Counted from the first letter of the stretch, positions 17,939 through 28,330 are shown. The stretch: 64,000 nucleotides of DNA from an uncultured Muribaculaceae bacterium (GCA_947525975.1 CANNVE010000014.1:21032-85031); one strand, 5' to 3'. Notes: generated by a model from the letters alone, not told the origin. Made by a program: numbers and translations.

Positions 17939-19702
17939 ATGTTTAGGACAAATACTTGCGGCGAGCTTCGCATCGCTAACGCCGGAGAGGAAGTGACCCT
18001 CGCCGGCTGGGTGCAGAGAGTCCGCAAAATGGGAGGCATGACCTTCCTCGACCTGCGAGATCGATATGGCATCACCCAGGTGGTTTTTGACAGCAGCGAC
18101 GACGCTGCCCTCAACGACGCCGCATCTCACCTTGGCCGCGAATTCGTGGCTCAAGTCAACGGCATAGTCAGGGAGCGCGAATCAAAGAACCCCAACATGC
18201 CCACCGGCGACGTGGAGATCGTGGCCAAGAGCCTCAACATCCTCAACACCAGCGAGGTGCCTCCGTTCACGATTGAAGACAACACCGACGGCGGAGACGA
18301 CCTGCGCATGAAATACCGCTACCTCGACATCCGCCGCAGCCCCGTGCGCAAAAACCTGGAGCTGCGCCACAAGATGACGATGGAGGTGCGCCGCTATCTC
18401 GACTCAAAGGGATTCCTTGAGATAGAGACTCCGATGCTCGTGGGCTCGACGCCCGAAGGCGCCCGCGACTTCGTGGTGCCCTCGCGCATGAACCAGGGCC
18501 AATTCTACGCCCTGCCCCAGTCGCCCCAGACCCTGAAGCAGTTGCTGATGGTGGCCGGCATCGACCGCTACTTCCAGATCGTGAAATGCTTCCGCGACGA
18601 AGACCTGCGCGCCGACCGCCAGCCCGAATTCACGCAGATCGACTGCGAGATGAGCTTCATCGAGCAGAACGACATCATCGAGCTCTTCGAGGGCATGGCC
18701 AAGCACCTGTTCAAGACCATCCGCGGCATCGAGCTCACCGAGCCGTTCCCCCGTATGCCTTGGGCCGACGCCATGAAATATTACGGCAGCGACAAGCCCG
18801 ACACCCGCTTCGACATGAAGTTTGTGGAGCTTATGGATGTGCTTAAGGGCCACGGATTCAGCGTATTTGACAACGCGGCCTATATCGGCGGCATCAACGC
18901 CAAGGGCGCGGCTCACTATACACGCAAGCAGATCGACCAACTCACGGACTACGTAAAGCGCAGCCAGATCGGCGCCAAGGGCATGGTTTACGCCCGCGTA
19001 GGCGAGGACGGCACTGTAAAATCGTCGGTCGACAAATTCTACACACAGGAAGTGCTGCAGGAGATGGCCCGGAAGATGGATGCCGCTCCCGGCGACCTCA
19101 TACTCATCCTCAGCGGCGATGACGCCATGAAGACCCGCAAGCAGCTCTGCGAGCTCCGTCTCGAGATGGGACGCCAGCTGGGCCTGCGCGACAAGAACAA
19201 ATTCTCATGCCTCTGGGTCGTAGACTTCCCCATGTTTGAGTGGAGCGACGAAGAGCAGCGCCTGATGGCCATGCACCACCCCTTCACCCACCCCAAGGAC
19301 GAAGACATCCCCATGCTCGACACCGACCCCGCAGCCGTACGCGCCGATGCCTATGACATGGTCATCAACGGCGTGGAAGTCGGCGGCGGCTCAATCCGCA
19401 TCCATGACAGCGAGCTGCAGGCCAAGATGTTCGAGATACTCGGATTCACGCCCGAAAAGGCACAGGAGCAATTCGGCTTCCTGATGAACGCCTTCAAATT
19501 CGGAGCGCCTCCCCACGGCGGCCTCGCATACGGCCTCGACCGCTGGGTGTCGCTCTTCGCGGGCCTCGACTCTATCCGCGACTGCATAGCATTCCCGAAG
19601 AACAACAGCGGACGCGACGTGATGCTCGACGCTCCCGCCGCCCTCGACCAGAAGCAGCTCGACGAGCTCGCCATAGCCCTGGTGGAGAAGCCCGCGAAAT
19701 AA
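17939..19702 (+). CDS. aspS: Aspartyl-tRNA synthetase
   Basis: A 587-aa class II synthetase of the bacterial type. The OB-fold anticodon-binding domain begins [22 protein letters not shown]. Motif 1 lies around FLEIETPML and motif 2 is [22 protein letters not shown] insert domain follows, and motif 3 is GLAYGLDRW near the C-terminus. Length and layout match bacterial AspRS. A strong hairpin terminator at 19714-19760 follows, so it is probably a single-gene transcript. Confidence 0.98.
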   Translation: MFRTNTCGELRIANAGEEVTLAGWVQRVRKMGGMTFLDLRDRYGITQVVFDSSDDAALNDAASHLGREFVAQVNGIVRERESKNPNMPTGDVEIVAKSLNILNTSEVPPFTIEDNTDGGDDLRMKYRYLDIRRSPVRKNLELRHKMTMEVRRYLDSKGFLEIETPMLVGSTPEGARDFVVPSRMNQGQFYALPQSPQTLKQLLMVAGIDRYFQIVKCFRDEDLRADRQPEFTQIDCEMSFIEQNDIIELFEGMAKHLFKTIRGIELTEPFPRMPWADAMKYYGSDKPDTRFDMKFVELMDVLKGHGFSVFDNAAYIGGINAKGAAHYTRKQIDQLTDYVKRSQIGAKGMVYARVGEDGTVKSSVDKFYTQEVLQEMARKMDAAPGDLILILSGDDAMKTRKQLCELRLEMGRQLGLRDKNKFSCLWVVDFPMFEWSDEEQRLMAMHHPFTHPKDEDIPMLDTDPAAVRADAYDMVINGVEVGGGSIRIHDSELQAKMFEILGFTPEKAQEQFGFLMNAFKFGAPPHGGLAYGLDRWVSLFAGLDSIRDCIAFPKNNSGRDVMLDAPAALDQKQLDELAIALVEKPAK

Positions 19703-19713
19703 ACTTTTTTAAC

Positions 19714-19760
19714 CAGGAATTTTGGATGATGCGCGAAGGATCATCCGAAATTCCTGTTTT
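19714..19760 (+). terminator. Rho-independent terminator after aspS
   Basis: Arms starting CAGGAATTT at 19714 and ending AAATTCCTG at 19756 form a stem of about 16 bp with two small mismatches, followed by TTTT. A T-run also precedes the left arm. Confidence 0.8.
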
Positions 19761-19777
19761 GGCAATTTATACAGCAG

Positions 19778-20881
19778 ATGCGAAATTCAGCGATCATAGC
19801 GCTCATTGAGCGGTTTGCGAGCCCCTCGCTGCAGGAGAAGTGGGACAACACAGGCCTGCAGGTGGGCACCCCGCTGGCCGAATGCACCGGAGTGCTCGTG
19901 TGCCTCGATCCCACCCCGGCGGTGGTCGACGAGGCCATCAGCCTCGGCTACAACCTCATAGTCTCTCATCATCCCCTTTTCTTCAAGCCGGTGAAGAGGC
20001 TGACCGGTGCCACCCTCACCGAAGCGACAGCCCTCAAGGCCATCGCCGCAGGCATCACCATCTATTCGACCCATACAGCCTGCGATTCGGCCCAAGGAGG
20101 CGTGTCTTACGCCCTGGCCCGGATGCTTGGCGTGGAGCCGAAGCGCACGCTCGCGCCTGTGAGCGGACGCCTGGCGCTGCTCAAGACGATGGTGCCATCA
20201 GACCACGCCGACGTGGTGCGCATAGCCCTCTTCGACGCCGGAGCCGGAGCGCTCGGCAAATATGACTGCTGCAGCTTCAACGTGGAAGGCACAGGCACAT
20301 TCCGCCCGCTCGAAGGCGCTGATCCATACGCAGGCACGCCCGGCGAAGGCCACTCCGAAGCCGAGACTGAAATCACAGTGGTGCTTCCGTCAGACCTTAT
20401 TGGCCAAGTCGAGAAGGCCCTGCTCGAGACCCACCCCTACGAAACGCCCGCTTATTCGTTCCTGCCATTGCTCAACTCTGAGCCGGATCTCGGACTCGGG
20501 GTTTACGGCATCAGCGAAGACGGCCTTTCGCCCGATGATTTCGTGGCTATGGTCAAGGATAGGCTCGGATGCCAGGCTGTGAGATGCACGGCTATCGGCC
20601 TCGACCCTGAGACAAAAATCAGGCGGGTGGCTGTGTGCGGAGGCAGCGGGGGCGAATTCATAGGCAAGGCCATAGCCATGGGCGCGCAGGCCTATGTCAC
20701 CGCCGACATCCGCTACCACGACTTTGTGGAATACCGCGACCGCATCCTGCTGATAGACGCCGGCCACTTCGAGACCGAAGCCCCGTTCAAGGCGTCGATA
20801 GCCTCCTTGATAAAGGAAGGATTGCCCGGTGTGGCGGTGACCACAACTTCAACTATCGATAATCCAATCAAATATCTTTAA
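19778..20881 (+). CDS. Nif3-like dinuclear metal centre protein (YqfO type)
   Basis: A 367-aa protein of the Nif3/DUF34 family, which forms a toroidal hexamer with a two-metal site. Conserved pieces are EKWDNTGLQVG near the start, IVSHHPLFF (metal histidines), STHTACDSAQGGVSYALA, and the C-terminal DAGHFETE metal ligands. The central insert (about residues 130-235) marks the longer YqfO-like form. Its biochemical role is not settled in general. The next gene, encoding a zinc-ribbon protein, is a usual Bacteroidetes neighbour and is probably co-transcribed (63-nt gap). Confidence 0.92.
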   Translation: MRNSAIIALIERFASPSLQEKWDNTGLQVGTPLAECTGVLVCLDPTPAVVDEAISLGYNLIVSHHPLFFKPVKRLTGATLTEATALKAIAAGITIYSTHTACDSAQGGVSYALARMLGVEPKRTLAPVSGRLALLKTMVPSDHADVVRIALFDAGAGALGKYDCCSFNVEGTGTFRPLEGADPYAGTPGEGHSEAETEITVVLPSDLIGQVEKALLETHPYETPAYSFLPLLNSEPDLGLGVYGISEDGLSPDDFVAMVKDRLGCQAVRCTAIGLDPETKIRRVAVCGGSGGEFIGKAIAMGAQAYVTADIRYHDFVEYRDRILLIDAGHFETEAPFKASIASLIKEGLPGVAVTTTSTIDNPIKYL

Positions 20882-20944
20882 GCCGGGGAAGACGCGGCCT
20901 AATACGCCGCCGTCGCCCGCGCTTTAACCTATAACTTAAAAAAA

Positions 20945-21709
20945 ATGGCTACCGAAAAGAAAAATGAGCAAGCCACTGTAGAGCAGCGCCTGCGTTCGCT
21001 CTACGAACTCCAGACCATCCTCTCGGAAATAGACAGCATCAAGACCATCCGCGGCGAACTTCCCCTCGAAGTCAGCGACCTCGAAGACCAGATCGTGGGA
21101 CTGAACGCGCGCATCGACAACTACGGACACAACATCCATGACCTGAACGACCAGCTAGCAATGGAAAAGGGCAAAATCGAAGAGTCAAAGATGAAGATTG
21201 CCCGCTATCAGGAGCAGATCGACAACGTGCGCAACAACCGCGAATTTGACCTCCTCTCAAAGGAAATAGAATTCCAGAACCTCGAAATCGAGCTCTCTGA
21301 AAAGCACATACGCGAGCACCAGCGAGCCATCGAAAACACCGAGGCTGAAATACAGCAGACCAAGGAACAGCTCGCCGACCTTGAGCACATCCTGGCCGAG
21401 AAGAAGACCGAGCTTGAGGAGATCGTGTCTGAGACTCGCCAGCAGGAAGAAGGCCTGCGCGAGAAGGCAAAGCAGATTGAGCCCAAGATCGACGATTTCA
21501 CGCTAAAGGCATTCAAGCGCATACGCAAAAACGCGCGCAACGGCCTCGGCATCGTATACGTGCAGCGCAACGCCTGCGGCGGCTGCTTCAACCGCATCCC
21601 CCCGCAGCGCCAGATGGAAATCAAGATGCACAAGAAGGTGATCGTGTGCGAATACTGCGGACGCATCATGATCGATCCCGAGCTTGCCGGCATCTATACC
21701 GAAGCCTGA
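20945..21709 (+). CDS. Coiled-coil protein with C4 zinc ribbon
   Basis: A 254-aa cytoplasmic protein. Residues of about 15-185 are a long heptad-rich coiled coil. The C-terminal 60 residues carry a C4 zinc ribbon with CGGC and, 24 residues on, CEYC, closing with RIMIDPEL. This matches the 'C4-type zinc ribbon domain' family (zf-RING_7) found downstream of Nif3-like genes in many bacteria. Binding to a nucleic acid or protein partner is plausible, but no function is shown by the sequence. Confidence 0.9.
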   Translation: MATEKKNEQATVEQRLRSLYELQTILSEIDSIKTIRGELPLEVSDLEDQIVGLNARIDNYGHNIHDLNDQLAMEKGKIEESKMKIARYQEQIDNVRNNREFDLLSKEIEFQNLEIELSEKHIREHQRAIENTEAEIQQTKEQLADLEHILAEKKTELEEIVSETRQQEEGLREKAKQIEPKIDDFTLKAFKRIRKNARNGLGIVYVQRNACGGCFNRIPPQRQMEIKMHKKVIVCEYCGRIMIDPELAGIYTEA

Positions 21710-21724
21710 TCTGAATATTGATTT

Positions 21725-21740
21725 CGGCGCCTCGGCGCCG
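21725..21740 (+). repeat. Short GC palindrome downstream of the zinc-ribbon gene
   Basis: CGGCGCC (21725-21731) and GGCGCCG (21734-21740) can form a compact hairpin. There is no T-run after it, so it is only a weak terminator candidate. Confidence 0.4.
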
Positions 21741-21876
21741 CCTCGGCCTGACGATAATCACGGATCTGCACGGAATGCCTCAGCGCCTTCTGTGTGTGAT
21801 TCGTGAAAACCGCGGAGGCCCATGCCGCGTCGCGCTCCTCACCGATATACTGAATCAAGAATTCAAATTTCATTAA

Positions 21877-23883
21877 ATGTCAATGAGCGACACCTCTGCC
21901 TTCACATCAAAGCAAATAGAGGCCGACAGGCGATATCTCGAGCTCCTATCGCACAGCTTCGGCAGCGTTTCGGCGGCCAGCACAGAGATCATCAACCTCG
22001 AGGCCATCCTCAATCTGCCCAAAGGCACAGAGCATTTCATAGCCGACATACACGGCGAGAACGAGGCTTTTGAGCACATACTGCGCAACGCCTCGGGCGA
22101 CATACGCAGAAAAGTGGGCGAGATATTCGGCAACACCATGCGCGACAGCGACCTGCGGCAGCTCTGCTCCCTGATATACTATCCGGAGCAGAAACTCGAA
22201 TATGTGCAGCAGAGCGAGCCCAACATGGCCGATTTCTACCTCATCACGCTGCATCAGCTGATAAAGGTGCTGCAGAAGGTGTCGTCAAAGTATTCAAGGT
22301 CAAAGGTGAGAAAGGTGCTTCCGAAGGAATTCGCCTACATCATAGAGGAGCTGCTCCACGAGGCGCCCACCGAGAACAAGCAGGGATACTACAACCGCAT
22401 CATCGAAACGATCATCTCCACCGGGCAGGCCGGAGAGTTTGTGATAGCCATCTGCAACGTGATCCAAAGGCTGAGCATCGACCAGCTGCATCTGCTCGGC
22501 GACCTGTTTGACCGCGGACCGGGCGCGCATCTCGTGCTCGAGGCGCTCACCGCCTACCCGCAGTTTGACATACAATGGGGCAACCATGACGCCCTGTGGA
22601 TGGGCGCAGCCGCAGGCAATGAATGCTGCATTGCCAATGTGGTGCGCATCAGCCTGAGATACGCCAACATGGCCACCCTCGAGGAGGGATACGGCATCAA
22701 CCTTACCCCCCTGGCCACATTCGCCATGGAGGCTTACGCCGACGACCCTTGCGACATATACATGCCATCGGCCATCGGAGCAAAAGACCTTTCCGAAAAG
22801 CGAAAGAGCCTTATAGCCCAGATGCACAAGGCCATGGCCGTCATACAATTCAAGCTCGAGGGGGCGATGCTCGACCGCCATCCCGAATGGGGCATGGCTG
22901 ACCGCAAGCTCCTCCACCGCGTGGACTACGCCAAGGGCACAGTCAGCATCGACGGAAAAGAGTATGAGATGCTCGACAAGCACTTCCCCACCATCGACCC
23001 CTCCGACCCCTACCGCCTTACGACGGAAGAGGCCGCTATAGTCGACGGCTTGAAACACTCGTTCGGCATCAGCGACAAGCTCAAGCGCCACATATCGATG
23101 CTCTTCTCCCACGGCTGCCTCTACAACATCTGCAACAGCAATCTGATGTTTCACGCATCGATTCCGATAAACGAAGACGGAAGCCTGAAAGAGGTGGAGG
23201 TGGAAAACGAATACTACAGCGGACGCGAACTCCTATACCGCATTGGCCTATTGATGCGGTCGGCTTTCAACCGCGACACCTCGCCCGAAGAGCGCAGCCG
23301 GGCCATCGATTATTACTGGTATCTATGGTGCGGCCCTGACTCTCCGCTCTTCGACAAGTCGAAGATGGCCACATTCGAGCGATATTACATTGCCGACAAG
23401 GAGACTCACCATGAGGAAAAAGGCTGGTACTACAAGCTGCGAGACAACGAAGAGGTGTGCGACCGCATACTCGACGCATTCGGAGTGACCGGCAAGCACC
23501 GCCACATCATCAACGGGCACGTGCCCGTGAAAGCCGGAAATGGAGAGACACCGATAAAAGCCAACGGGAAGATGCTCGTGATCGACGGCGGATTCTCAAA
23601 GGCATATCACAAGACCACCGGCATAGCCGGATACACGCTCGTTTTCCACAGCCGGGGGCTGCAACTGGTGCAGCACGAGCCTTTCTCAAGCGCCGAGGAC
23701 TCTGTGAGAAACGGCACCGACATCGTGAGCACCACGCAGGTAGTGGAGCTCAACAACAGCCGCATTCTCGTCAGGGACACTGATAAGGGACACGAACTCG
23801 AGCACCAGATCAATGAGCTGCGCGAATTGCTCTACGCATATCGCCATGGCTTCGTGAAGGAAAAAAACTCCACTTCACTTTAA
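21877..23883 (+). CDS. fbp: Fructose-1,6-bisphosphatase class III
   Basis: A 668-aa FBPase of the Firmicutes/Bacteroidetes class (FBPase_2), the gluconeogenic enzyme that removes the 1-phosphate of fructose-1,6-bisphosphate. It belongs to the metallophosphatase superfamily: FIADIHGENEAF near residue 52, LLGDLFDRGPGAH, then WGNHDALWMGAA and the late NGHVPVKAGNGETPIKANGK. The start may be 21877 or the second Met at 21883. Family proteins are usually about 640-670 aa, so the gene is intact. It is followed 4 nt later by tsaC. Confidence 0.96.
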   Translation: MSMSDTSAFTSKQIEADRRYLELLSHSFGSVSAASTEIINLEAILNLPKGTEHFIADIHGENEAFEHILRNASGDIRRKVGEIFGNTMRDSDLRQLCSLIYYPEQKLEYVQQSEPNMADFYLITLHQLIKVLQKVSSKYSRSKVRKVLPKEFAYIIEELLHEAPTENKQGYYNRIIETIISTGQAGEFVIAICNVIQRLSIDQLHLLGDLFDRGPGAHLVLEALTAYPQFDIQWGNHDALWMGAAAGNECCIANVVRISLRYANMATLEEGYGINLTPLATFAMEAYADDPCDIYMPSAIGAKDLSEKRKSLIAQMHKAMAVIQFKLEGAMLDRHPEWGMADRKLLHRVDYAKGTVSIDGKEYEMLDKHFPTIDPSDPYRLTTEEAAIVDGLKHSFGISDKLKRHISMLFSHGCLYNICNSNLMFHASIPINEDGSLKEVEVENEYYSGRELLYRIGLLMRSAFNRDTSPEERSRAIDYYWYLWCGPDSPLFDKSKMATFERYYIADKETHHEEKGWYYKLRDNEEVCDRILDAFGVTGKHRHIINGHVPVKAGNGETPIKANGKMLVIDGGFSKAYHKTTGIAGYTLVFHSRGLQLVQHEPFSSAEDSVRNGTDIVSTTQVVELNNSRILVRDTDKGHELEHQINELRELLYAYRHGFVKEKNSTSL

Positions 23884-23887
23884 TTCT

Positions 23888-24463
23888 ATGGAGACCGATC
23901 TCAGACATGACATTGACCAAGCTGTGGCCATCTTAAAGAAAGGCGGCTTGATACTATACCCCACCGACACGGTGTGGGGCATCGGATGCGACGCCACTAA
24001 CCCCGAGGCCGTGGCCAAAGTATACGCGCTCAAGAAGCGCGACGATTCGAAAGCGCTTATCACGCTCGTAGGAAGCGAATTGGCCCTTGAGCGCACAGTG
24101 GCCGAGGTGCCCGACGTGGCCTGGCAATTGATCGAGGCAGCCGTCACCCCGGTGACGATCGTATATGACCGAGGCGCCGGAGTGGCCGAAAATCTGCTCG
24201 CGCCCGACGGGAGCCTCGCCGTCAGGCTGACTCGCGAGCGCTTCTCGGCCGAACTGTGCCGACGCTTCAGGCGCCCGCTGGTGTCGACTTCGGCCAATGT
24301 CAGCGGCCAGCCCACGCCACGCTGCTTCGGCGAGATTTCGCAGGAAGTGATCGATGGCGTAGACTATGTGTGCCAATCGCGCCGCGACGAGGCGCCTGAG
24401 GCCACTCCGTCGATGGTGATCAAAATCAGCGCCGGAGGCCAGTTCAAGATCCTGCGCAAATAA
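23888..24463 (+). CDS. tsaC: L-threonylcarbamoyladenylate synthase (TsaC/YrdC)
   Basis: A 191-aa YrdC-fold enzyme that makes threonylcarbamoyl-AMP for the t6A modification of tRNAs. Motifs are GGLILYPTDTVWGIGCDATN (residues 19-38), YALKKRDDSKALITLV, and LVSTSANVSGQPTP. It lacks the C-terminal Sua5 domain, so it is the short TsaC form. A second t6A gene, tsaB, occurs at 50332 in this window. Confidence 0.95.
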   Translation: METDLRHDIDQAVAILKKGGLILYPTDTVWGIGCDATNPEAVAKVYALKKRDDSKALITLVGSELALERTVAEVPDVAWQLIEAAVTPVTIVYDRGAGVAENLLAPDGSLAVRLTRERFSAELCRRFRRPLVSTSANVSGQPTPRCFGEISQEVIDGVDYVCQSRRDEAPEATPSMVIKISAGGQFKILRK

Positions 24464-24493
24464 TCTGCGCGGCATTAATCCCAATCATTGACG

Positions 24494-25903
24494 ATGCAGA
24501 CCACCCGCCAACGCCTCGCCTATATTCTGTCAGACTATCTGGCGGTATTTGCGGGATGGTGCGTATTCAACATCATCAGGTATTACACGCTCCCTACCAA
24601 CGCCTCCTTGCCGAGCCTGGGAGCCTACTTCTCAATGCCCACCGTCATCATAGGACAGGTGTTGCTGCCACTCATGATGGTGTGCCTTTTCGCAATATCT
24701 GGATATTATAATTCGGCCTTTTTCAAGAGCCGTCTTGAAGATGTGCTCAACGCTTTCTCGATATCGCTGATCGGAGCCGTGATCATATTCTTCGCGGTTC
24801 TCTTCAACGACAGCATACCCGACCGCCTGAGCAATGTGGAGATGACCGCAATGGTGTGGGCGCTCATCGGAGGTGTCACATCGATCGAGCGTGTGATCAA
24901 CACTCGCATAGCCGCGAAAAAAATCTGGAACCGTAAGATAGCTTTCAGCGCCCTCATATTCGGTCAGCCCGACAAAGCGGAAGCACTGGCCAAAGACCTC
25001 GACACAAAATATCGGTCGATGGGATTCGCTGTGACCGGATACGCAACTCCGGGCGCGGAAGCGCCCAAGACGGGATCGCGGCCATCATACAGCCTCGAAA
25101 ACCCCGAGGAGGTCATCAACGGGCATCAGGCTTCTTGCTACATCATAGTTCCTGACGGGCTCTCGATTGAACAGACCATCAACACCATCAATGCCCTTCT
25201 GCCCACCGGCAAAAGCGTATACGTCACTCCGGGCAGCCACCACTTCCTGGCATCTAAGGCCCGCACATCGGCTGTGGCGGGAGAGGTACTTGTCGACGTC
25301 TCCAAATCAGACATCCCGGACAGCACGCGCAATCTTAAATTTCTGGGCGACATAGCAGCCTCGGCAATTGCCCTTATCGCGCTGGCTCCGGTGTTTGCGA
25401 TCATAGCCCTGATGATCAAACTTGATTCAAAAGGCCCGGTATTTTACAGGCAGACACGCATCGGGTACAAGAAAAAGCCCTTCGAAATATACAAATTCAG
25501 ATCGATGCACACCGACGCCGAAGACACAGGGCCCGCCCTGTCGTCGGCCGACGACCCCCGCATCACGCCTTTGGGGCGCACACTCCGCAAATACAGGCTT
25601 GACGAATTGCCTCAATTCTGGAATGTGCTCAAGGGAGAGATGTCGCTCGTAGGCCCGCGCCCTGAAAGGGAGTTTTACCTGAAGCAAATCGTAAAGCGCG
25701 CTCCGCACTACAATCTGGTGCATCAGGTGCGTCCTGGAATCACATCGTGGGGCATGGTAAAATTCGGATACGCGCAAAACATCGACCAGATGCTTGAGCG
25801 CATGAAATATGACTTGGTCTACGTCGAAAACATATCGTTCGCCGTAGACATGAAGATACTCTTCTACACGATCAACACCGTGCTCACCGGCAAAGGACTC
25901 TGA
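24494..25903 (+). CDS. Polyprenyl glycosylphosphotransferase (bacterial sugar transferase)
   Basis: A 469-aa membrane enzyme that starts a lipid-linked glycan by moving a sugar-1-phosphate onto undecaprenyl phosphate. The ATG at 24494 is used instead of a TTG two codons upstream. There are about four N-terminal membrane helices, a nucleotide-binding-like central domain, then one more helix (DIAASAIALIALAPVFAIIALMI). The catalytic domain includes KGPVFYRQTRIG, YKFRSMHTDAE, RLDELPQFWNVLKGEMSLVGPRPE and VRPGITSWG. No glycosyltransferase cluster surrounds it, so the polymer it initiates is made elsewhere. Confidence 0.93.
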   Translation: MQTTRQRLAYILSDYLAVFAGWCVFNIIRYYTLPTNASLPSLGAYFSMPTVIIGQVLLPLMMVCLFAISGYYNSAFFKSRLEDVLNAFSISLIGAVIIFFAVLFNDSIPDRLSNVEMTAMVWALIGGVTSIERVINTRIAAKKIWNRKIAFSALIFGQPDKAEALAKDLDTKYRSMGFAVTGYATPGAEAPKTGSRPSYSLENPEEVINGHQASCYIIVPDGLSIEQTINTINALLPTGKSVYVTPGSHHFLASKARTSAVAGEVLVDVSKSDIPDSTRNLKFLGDIAASAIALIALAPVFAIIALMIKLDSKGPVFYRQTRIGYKKKPFEIYKFRSMHTDAEDTGPALSSADDPRITPLGRTLRKYRLDELPQFWNVLKGEMSLVGPRPEREFYLKQIVKRAPHYNLVHQVRPGITSWGMVKFGYAQNIDQMLERMKYDLVYVENISFAVDMKILFYTINTVLTGKGL

Positions 25904-26037
25904 GTCAATTAGTAATTAGTAGTTAGTAATTGCTGATTGAGGTTGAAATGTTGATGAGGATTGAAGATCGAAAGGATTGAAGAGGGATAGAATATGAAAA
26001 TTACTAATTATTAATTGAAAATTACTAATTGAGTAAA
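25904..26037 (+). repeat. AT-rich spacer with repeated AATTAGTAATT units
   Basis: The spacer before the ClC gene holds several copies of ATTAGTAATT or its complement AATTACTAAT at both ends, giving a loose inverted repeat around 60 nt of unique sequence. It contrasts with the GC-rich genes on both sides. Confidence 0.55.
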
Positions 26038-27846
26038 ATGGCATTACCGCAGACTGCAGCCAAAAAGGCACCGGAATGGTTTCTAAAGTTCCTCGCCTGG
26101 CGCGAACGACATATAAAGGAAAAAAACTTCGTGATATTCCTGTCATTTCTTGTAGGCATATTCGGAGGTCTGGCCGCTATGGCGCTTAAATGGCTAATAC
26201 ACACCATCGGATCGATCGTGATCGGATGGGGCGCCGACATACACGCCGGATTCAACATCTCATACATCCTCGCCCCGGCCATAGGCATAGTGATAGTGGC
26301 CCTGTTTGTAAGATACGTGGTTAGGGATGACATCTCACACGGTGTCACCCAGGTGCTCTACGCCATCTCACAAAAGAAAAGCCGGCTAAAGAGCCACAAT
26401 ATGTACACCTCTTTGCTGGCCAGCTCGGTCACCATAGGCTGCGGCGGATCGGTTGGTGCCGAGGGCCCTATCGTGTACACAGGCGCAGCCATAGGCTCAA
26501 ATCTCGGATCATTATTCCGCCTATCGCCTCGAATACTGATGATTCTCGTCGGATGCGGAGCCGCGGCTGGCATAGCAGGCATATTCAAAGCCCCGATCGC
26601 AGGCATGCTTTTCACTCTCGAAGTGCTCATGCTCGACCTCACCACCGTGACGGTGATGCCCTTGCTCATCGCGTCGATCACCGGAGCCACCATCGCCTAC
26701 GGATATTCCGGATTCGATTTCGAATTCTTCTACGTGCAGAGCGAGGACTTCACAATGGCCAAAGTGCCTTACGCCCTGATTCTCGGCGTGGCCTGCGGCC
26801 TTGTGTCGCTTTATTTCACCAAGGTGATGAACATGATGGAGAATTTCTTCCGCCGATTCTCCAACCGCTGGATGCGCACCCTCGTGGGCTGCCTCATCCT
26901 CTGCGCCCTCGTCTTCCTCTTCCCGCCTCTCTATGGCGAGGGATACGACAGCATCAACAGCTTGCTCTCGGGCAATGTAAGCAATCTCGTGGAGATATCT
27001 CCTTTCACGGGCGAAGCCCACAACCTATGGTTCATCATCCTGTTCATAGCCATGGTCATAGCCACCAAGGCCTTCGCCACATCATCGACCAACGGCGCCG
27101 GAGGCGTGGGCGGTACATTCGCCCCGTCGCTCTACGTAGGATGCCTCACCGGATTCCTCTTCGCATTCATCGTCAATTCTTTTGACATCGGCGTAGGCGT
27201 AAGCACCAAAAATTTCGCCCTGATAGGCATGGCAGGCGTGATGAGCGGCGTGATGCATGCACCGCTTATGGCCATATTCCTCACGGCTGAGCTCACAGGC
27301 GGATACTCGCTCTTCCTCCCCCTGCTCATAGTCTCGACAATCAGCTACGGCACCATCAAGATATTCATGCCATACAGCATCTACACAATGCGACTGGCCC
27401 GCCGGGGCGAACTTCTCACCCACCACAAAGACAAGGCTGTGCTGACACTGCTTAAAGTCAACAACGTCATCGAGAAGGACTTCCTTTCGGTCACCCCCGA
27501 GATGAACCTTCGCCAGATGGTCGATGTCATATCCCAATCTACACGCAACCTCTTCCCCGTGCTCGATCCCGAAGGAAAGCTTCTGGGCATAGTGCTGCTC
27601 GACGAAATACGCAACATCATGTTCCGCCCCGACCTATACAAGAAAATGACCGTGGCCACATTCATGTCTACGCCGCCTGCCAAGATCGAGATAGGCGACA
27701 GCATGGAAAAGGTGATGAAGACATTTGACGACACCGGAGCGTGGAACCTTCCCGTGGTAGAGAACCACAAATACGTGGGATTCGTATCGAAATCAAAGAT
27801 TTTCAACTCCTATCGACGTGTCCTTCGCCATTACTGCGAAGACTGA
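26038..27846 (+). CDS. ClC-type chloride channel or transporter with CBS domains
   Basis: A 602-aa inner membrane protein. The ATG at 26038 is preferred to a TTG three codons upstream that lies in the repeat spacer. The transmembrane ClC fold (about residues 35-430) shows CGGSVGAEGP, which corresponds to the GREGP filter motif and keeps the gating glutamate, and GVGGTFAPSLYVG, which corresponds to GxFxP. The GSGIP serine motif is not obvious. Two CBS domains fill residues 455-595 (FLSVTPEMNLRQMVDV and FMSTPPAKIEIGDSMEKV). Presence of the gating glutamate suggests H+/Cl- exchange, but this is inference. Confidence 0.94.
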   Translation: MALPQTAAKKAPEWFLKFLAWRERHIKEKNFVIFLSFLVGIFGGLAAMALKWLIHTIGSIVIGWGADIHAGFNISYILAPAIGIVIVALFVRYVVRDDISHGVTQVLYAISQKKSRLKSHNMYTSLLASSVTIGCGGSVGAEGPIVYTGAAIGSNLGSLFRLSPRILMILVGCGAAAGIAGIFKAPIAGMLFTLEVLMLDLTTVTVMPLLIASITGATIAYGYSGFDFEFFYVQSEDFTMAKVPYALILGVACGLVSLYFTKVMNMMENFFRRFSNRWMRTLVGCLILCALVFLFPPLYGEGYDSINSLLSGNVSNLVEISPFTGEAHNLWFIILFIAMVIATKAFATSSTNGAGGVGGTFAPSLYVGCLTGFLFAFIVNSFDIGVGVSTKNFALIGMAGVMSGVMHAPLMAIFLTAELTGGYSLFLPLLIVSTISYGTIKIFMPYSIYTMRLARRGELLTHHKDKAVLTLLKVNNVIEKDFLSVTPEMNLRQMVDVISQSTRNLFPVLDPEGKLLGIVLLDEIRNIMFRPDLYKKMTVATFMSTPPAKIEIGDSMEKVMKTFDDTGAWNLPVVENHKYVGFVSKSKIFNSYRRVLRHYCED

Positions 27847-27884
27847 TACGCATATCCCCTTATCCCCTTTAACCGCATCACAAC

Positions 27885-28193
27885 ATGGCACCCCGTATCA
27901 CCCGCATGCTGACTGCCGAGCGCGCCGGCCTCCTGGCAGTCATAGCCATCATAGTGTCAATCGCAGCCCTCTCAATGTGCGAACGCATTCCTGCGGGACC
28001 CGAGGACAAAGCCGCGCTTGACAGCGCCATGGTCGGTCGCATCGATTCCTCGGCCAAGGCCTATCCCGACACCGTCAGCCACCCTCCGGCCAAAGCCGGC
28101 CGAAAGAAATCACCAGTGAAGAAAGCAGACCCGAATCTCAGGATGCGTCTCTATCTCGATGAGCGTGTCGATTCGGGCTGTGATGATCGCTGA
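27885..28193 (+). CDS. Small membrane-anchored protein, unknown
   Basis: A 102-aa protein. One hydrophobic helix (about residues 14-31, AGLLAVIAIIVSIAALSM) is followed by a hydrophilic, lysine- and proline-containing tail with AKAGRKKSPVKK. It starts 38 nt after the ClC gene on the same strand and ends before a bidirectional terminator, so it is probably the last gene of that transcript. I do not recognise a family. The codon pattern (GC-rich third positions) supports a real gene. Confidence 0.65.
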   Translation: MAPRITRMLTAERAGLLAVIAIIVSIAALSMCERIPAGPEDKAALDSAMVGRIDSSAKAYPDTVSHPPAKAGRKKSPVKKADPNLRMRLYLDERVDSGCDDR

Positions 28194-28264
28194 ATAAGCC
28201 AATCAACATGATATATGTGTCCGTGCGTTTCTACGAAACGCACCTCCAAGTATTCGGGCTATTG

Positions 28265-28318
28265 AAAAAAACCAAAAAGCCTGTCTAACACTTGTTAGAC
28301 AGGCCTTTTTGGTTTTTT
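28265..28318. terminator. Bidirectional terminator between convergent genes
   Basis: Arms 28265-28290 and 28293-28318 are fully complementary, with A-runs outside the left arm and T-runs at the right end. The GC core is GCCTGTCTAACA. It can stop transcripts from both the ClC operon and the outer membrane barrel gene. Confidence 0.9.
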
Positions 28319-28330
28319 CCGAATTATCTA

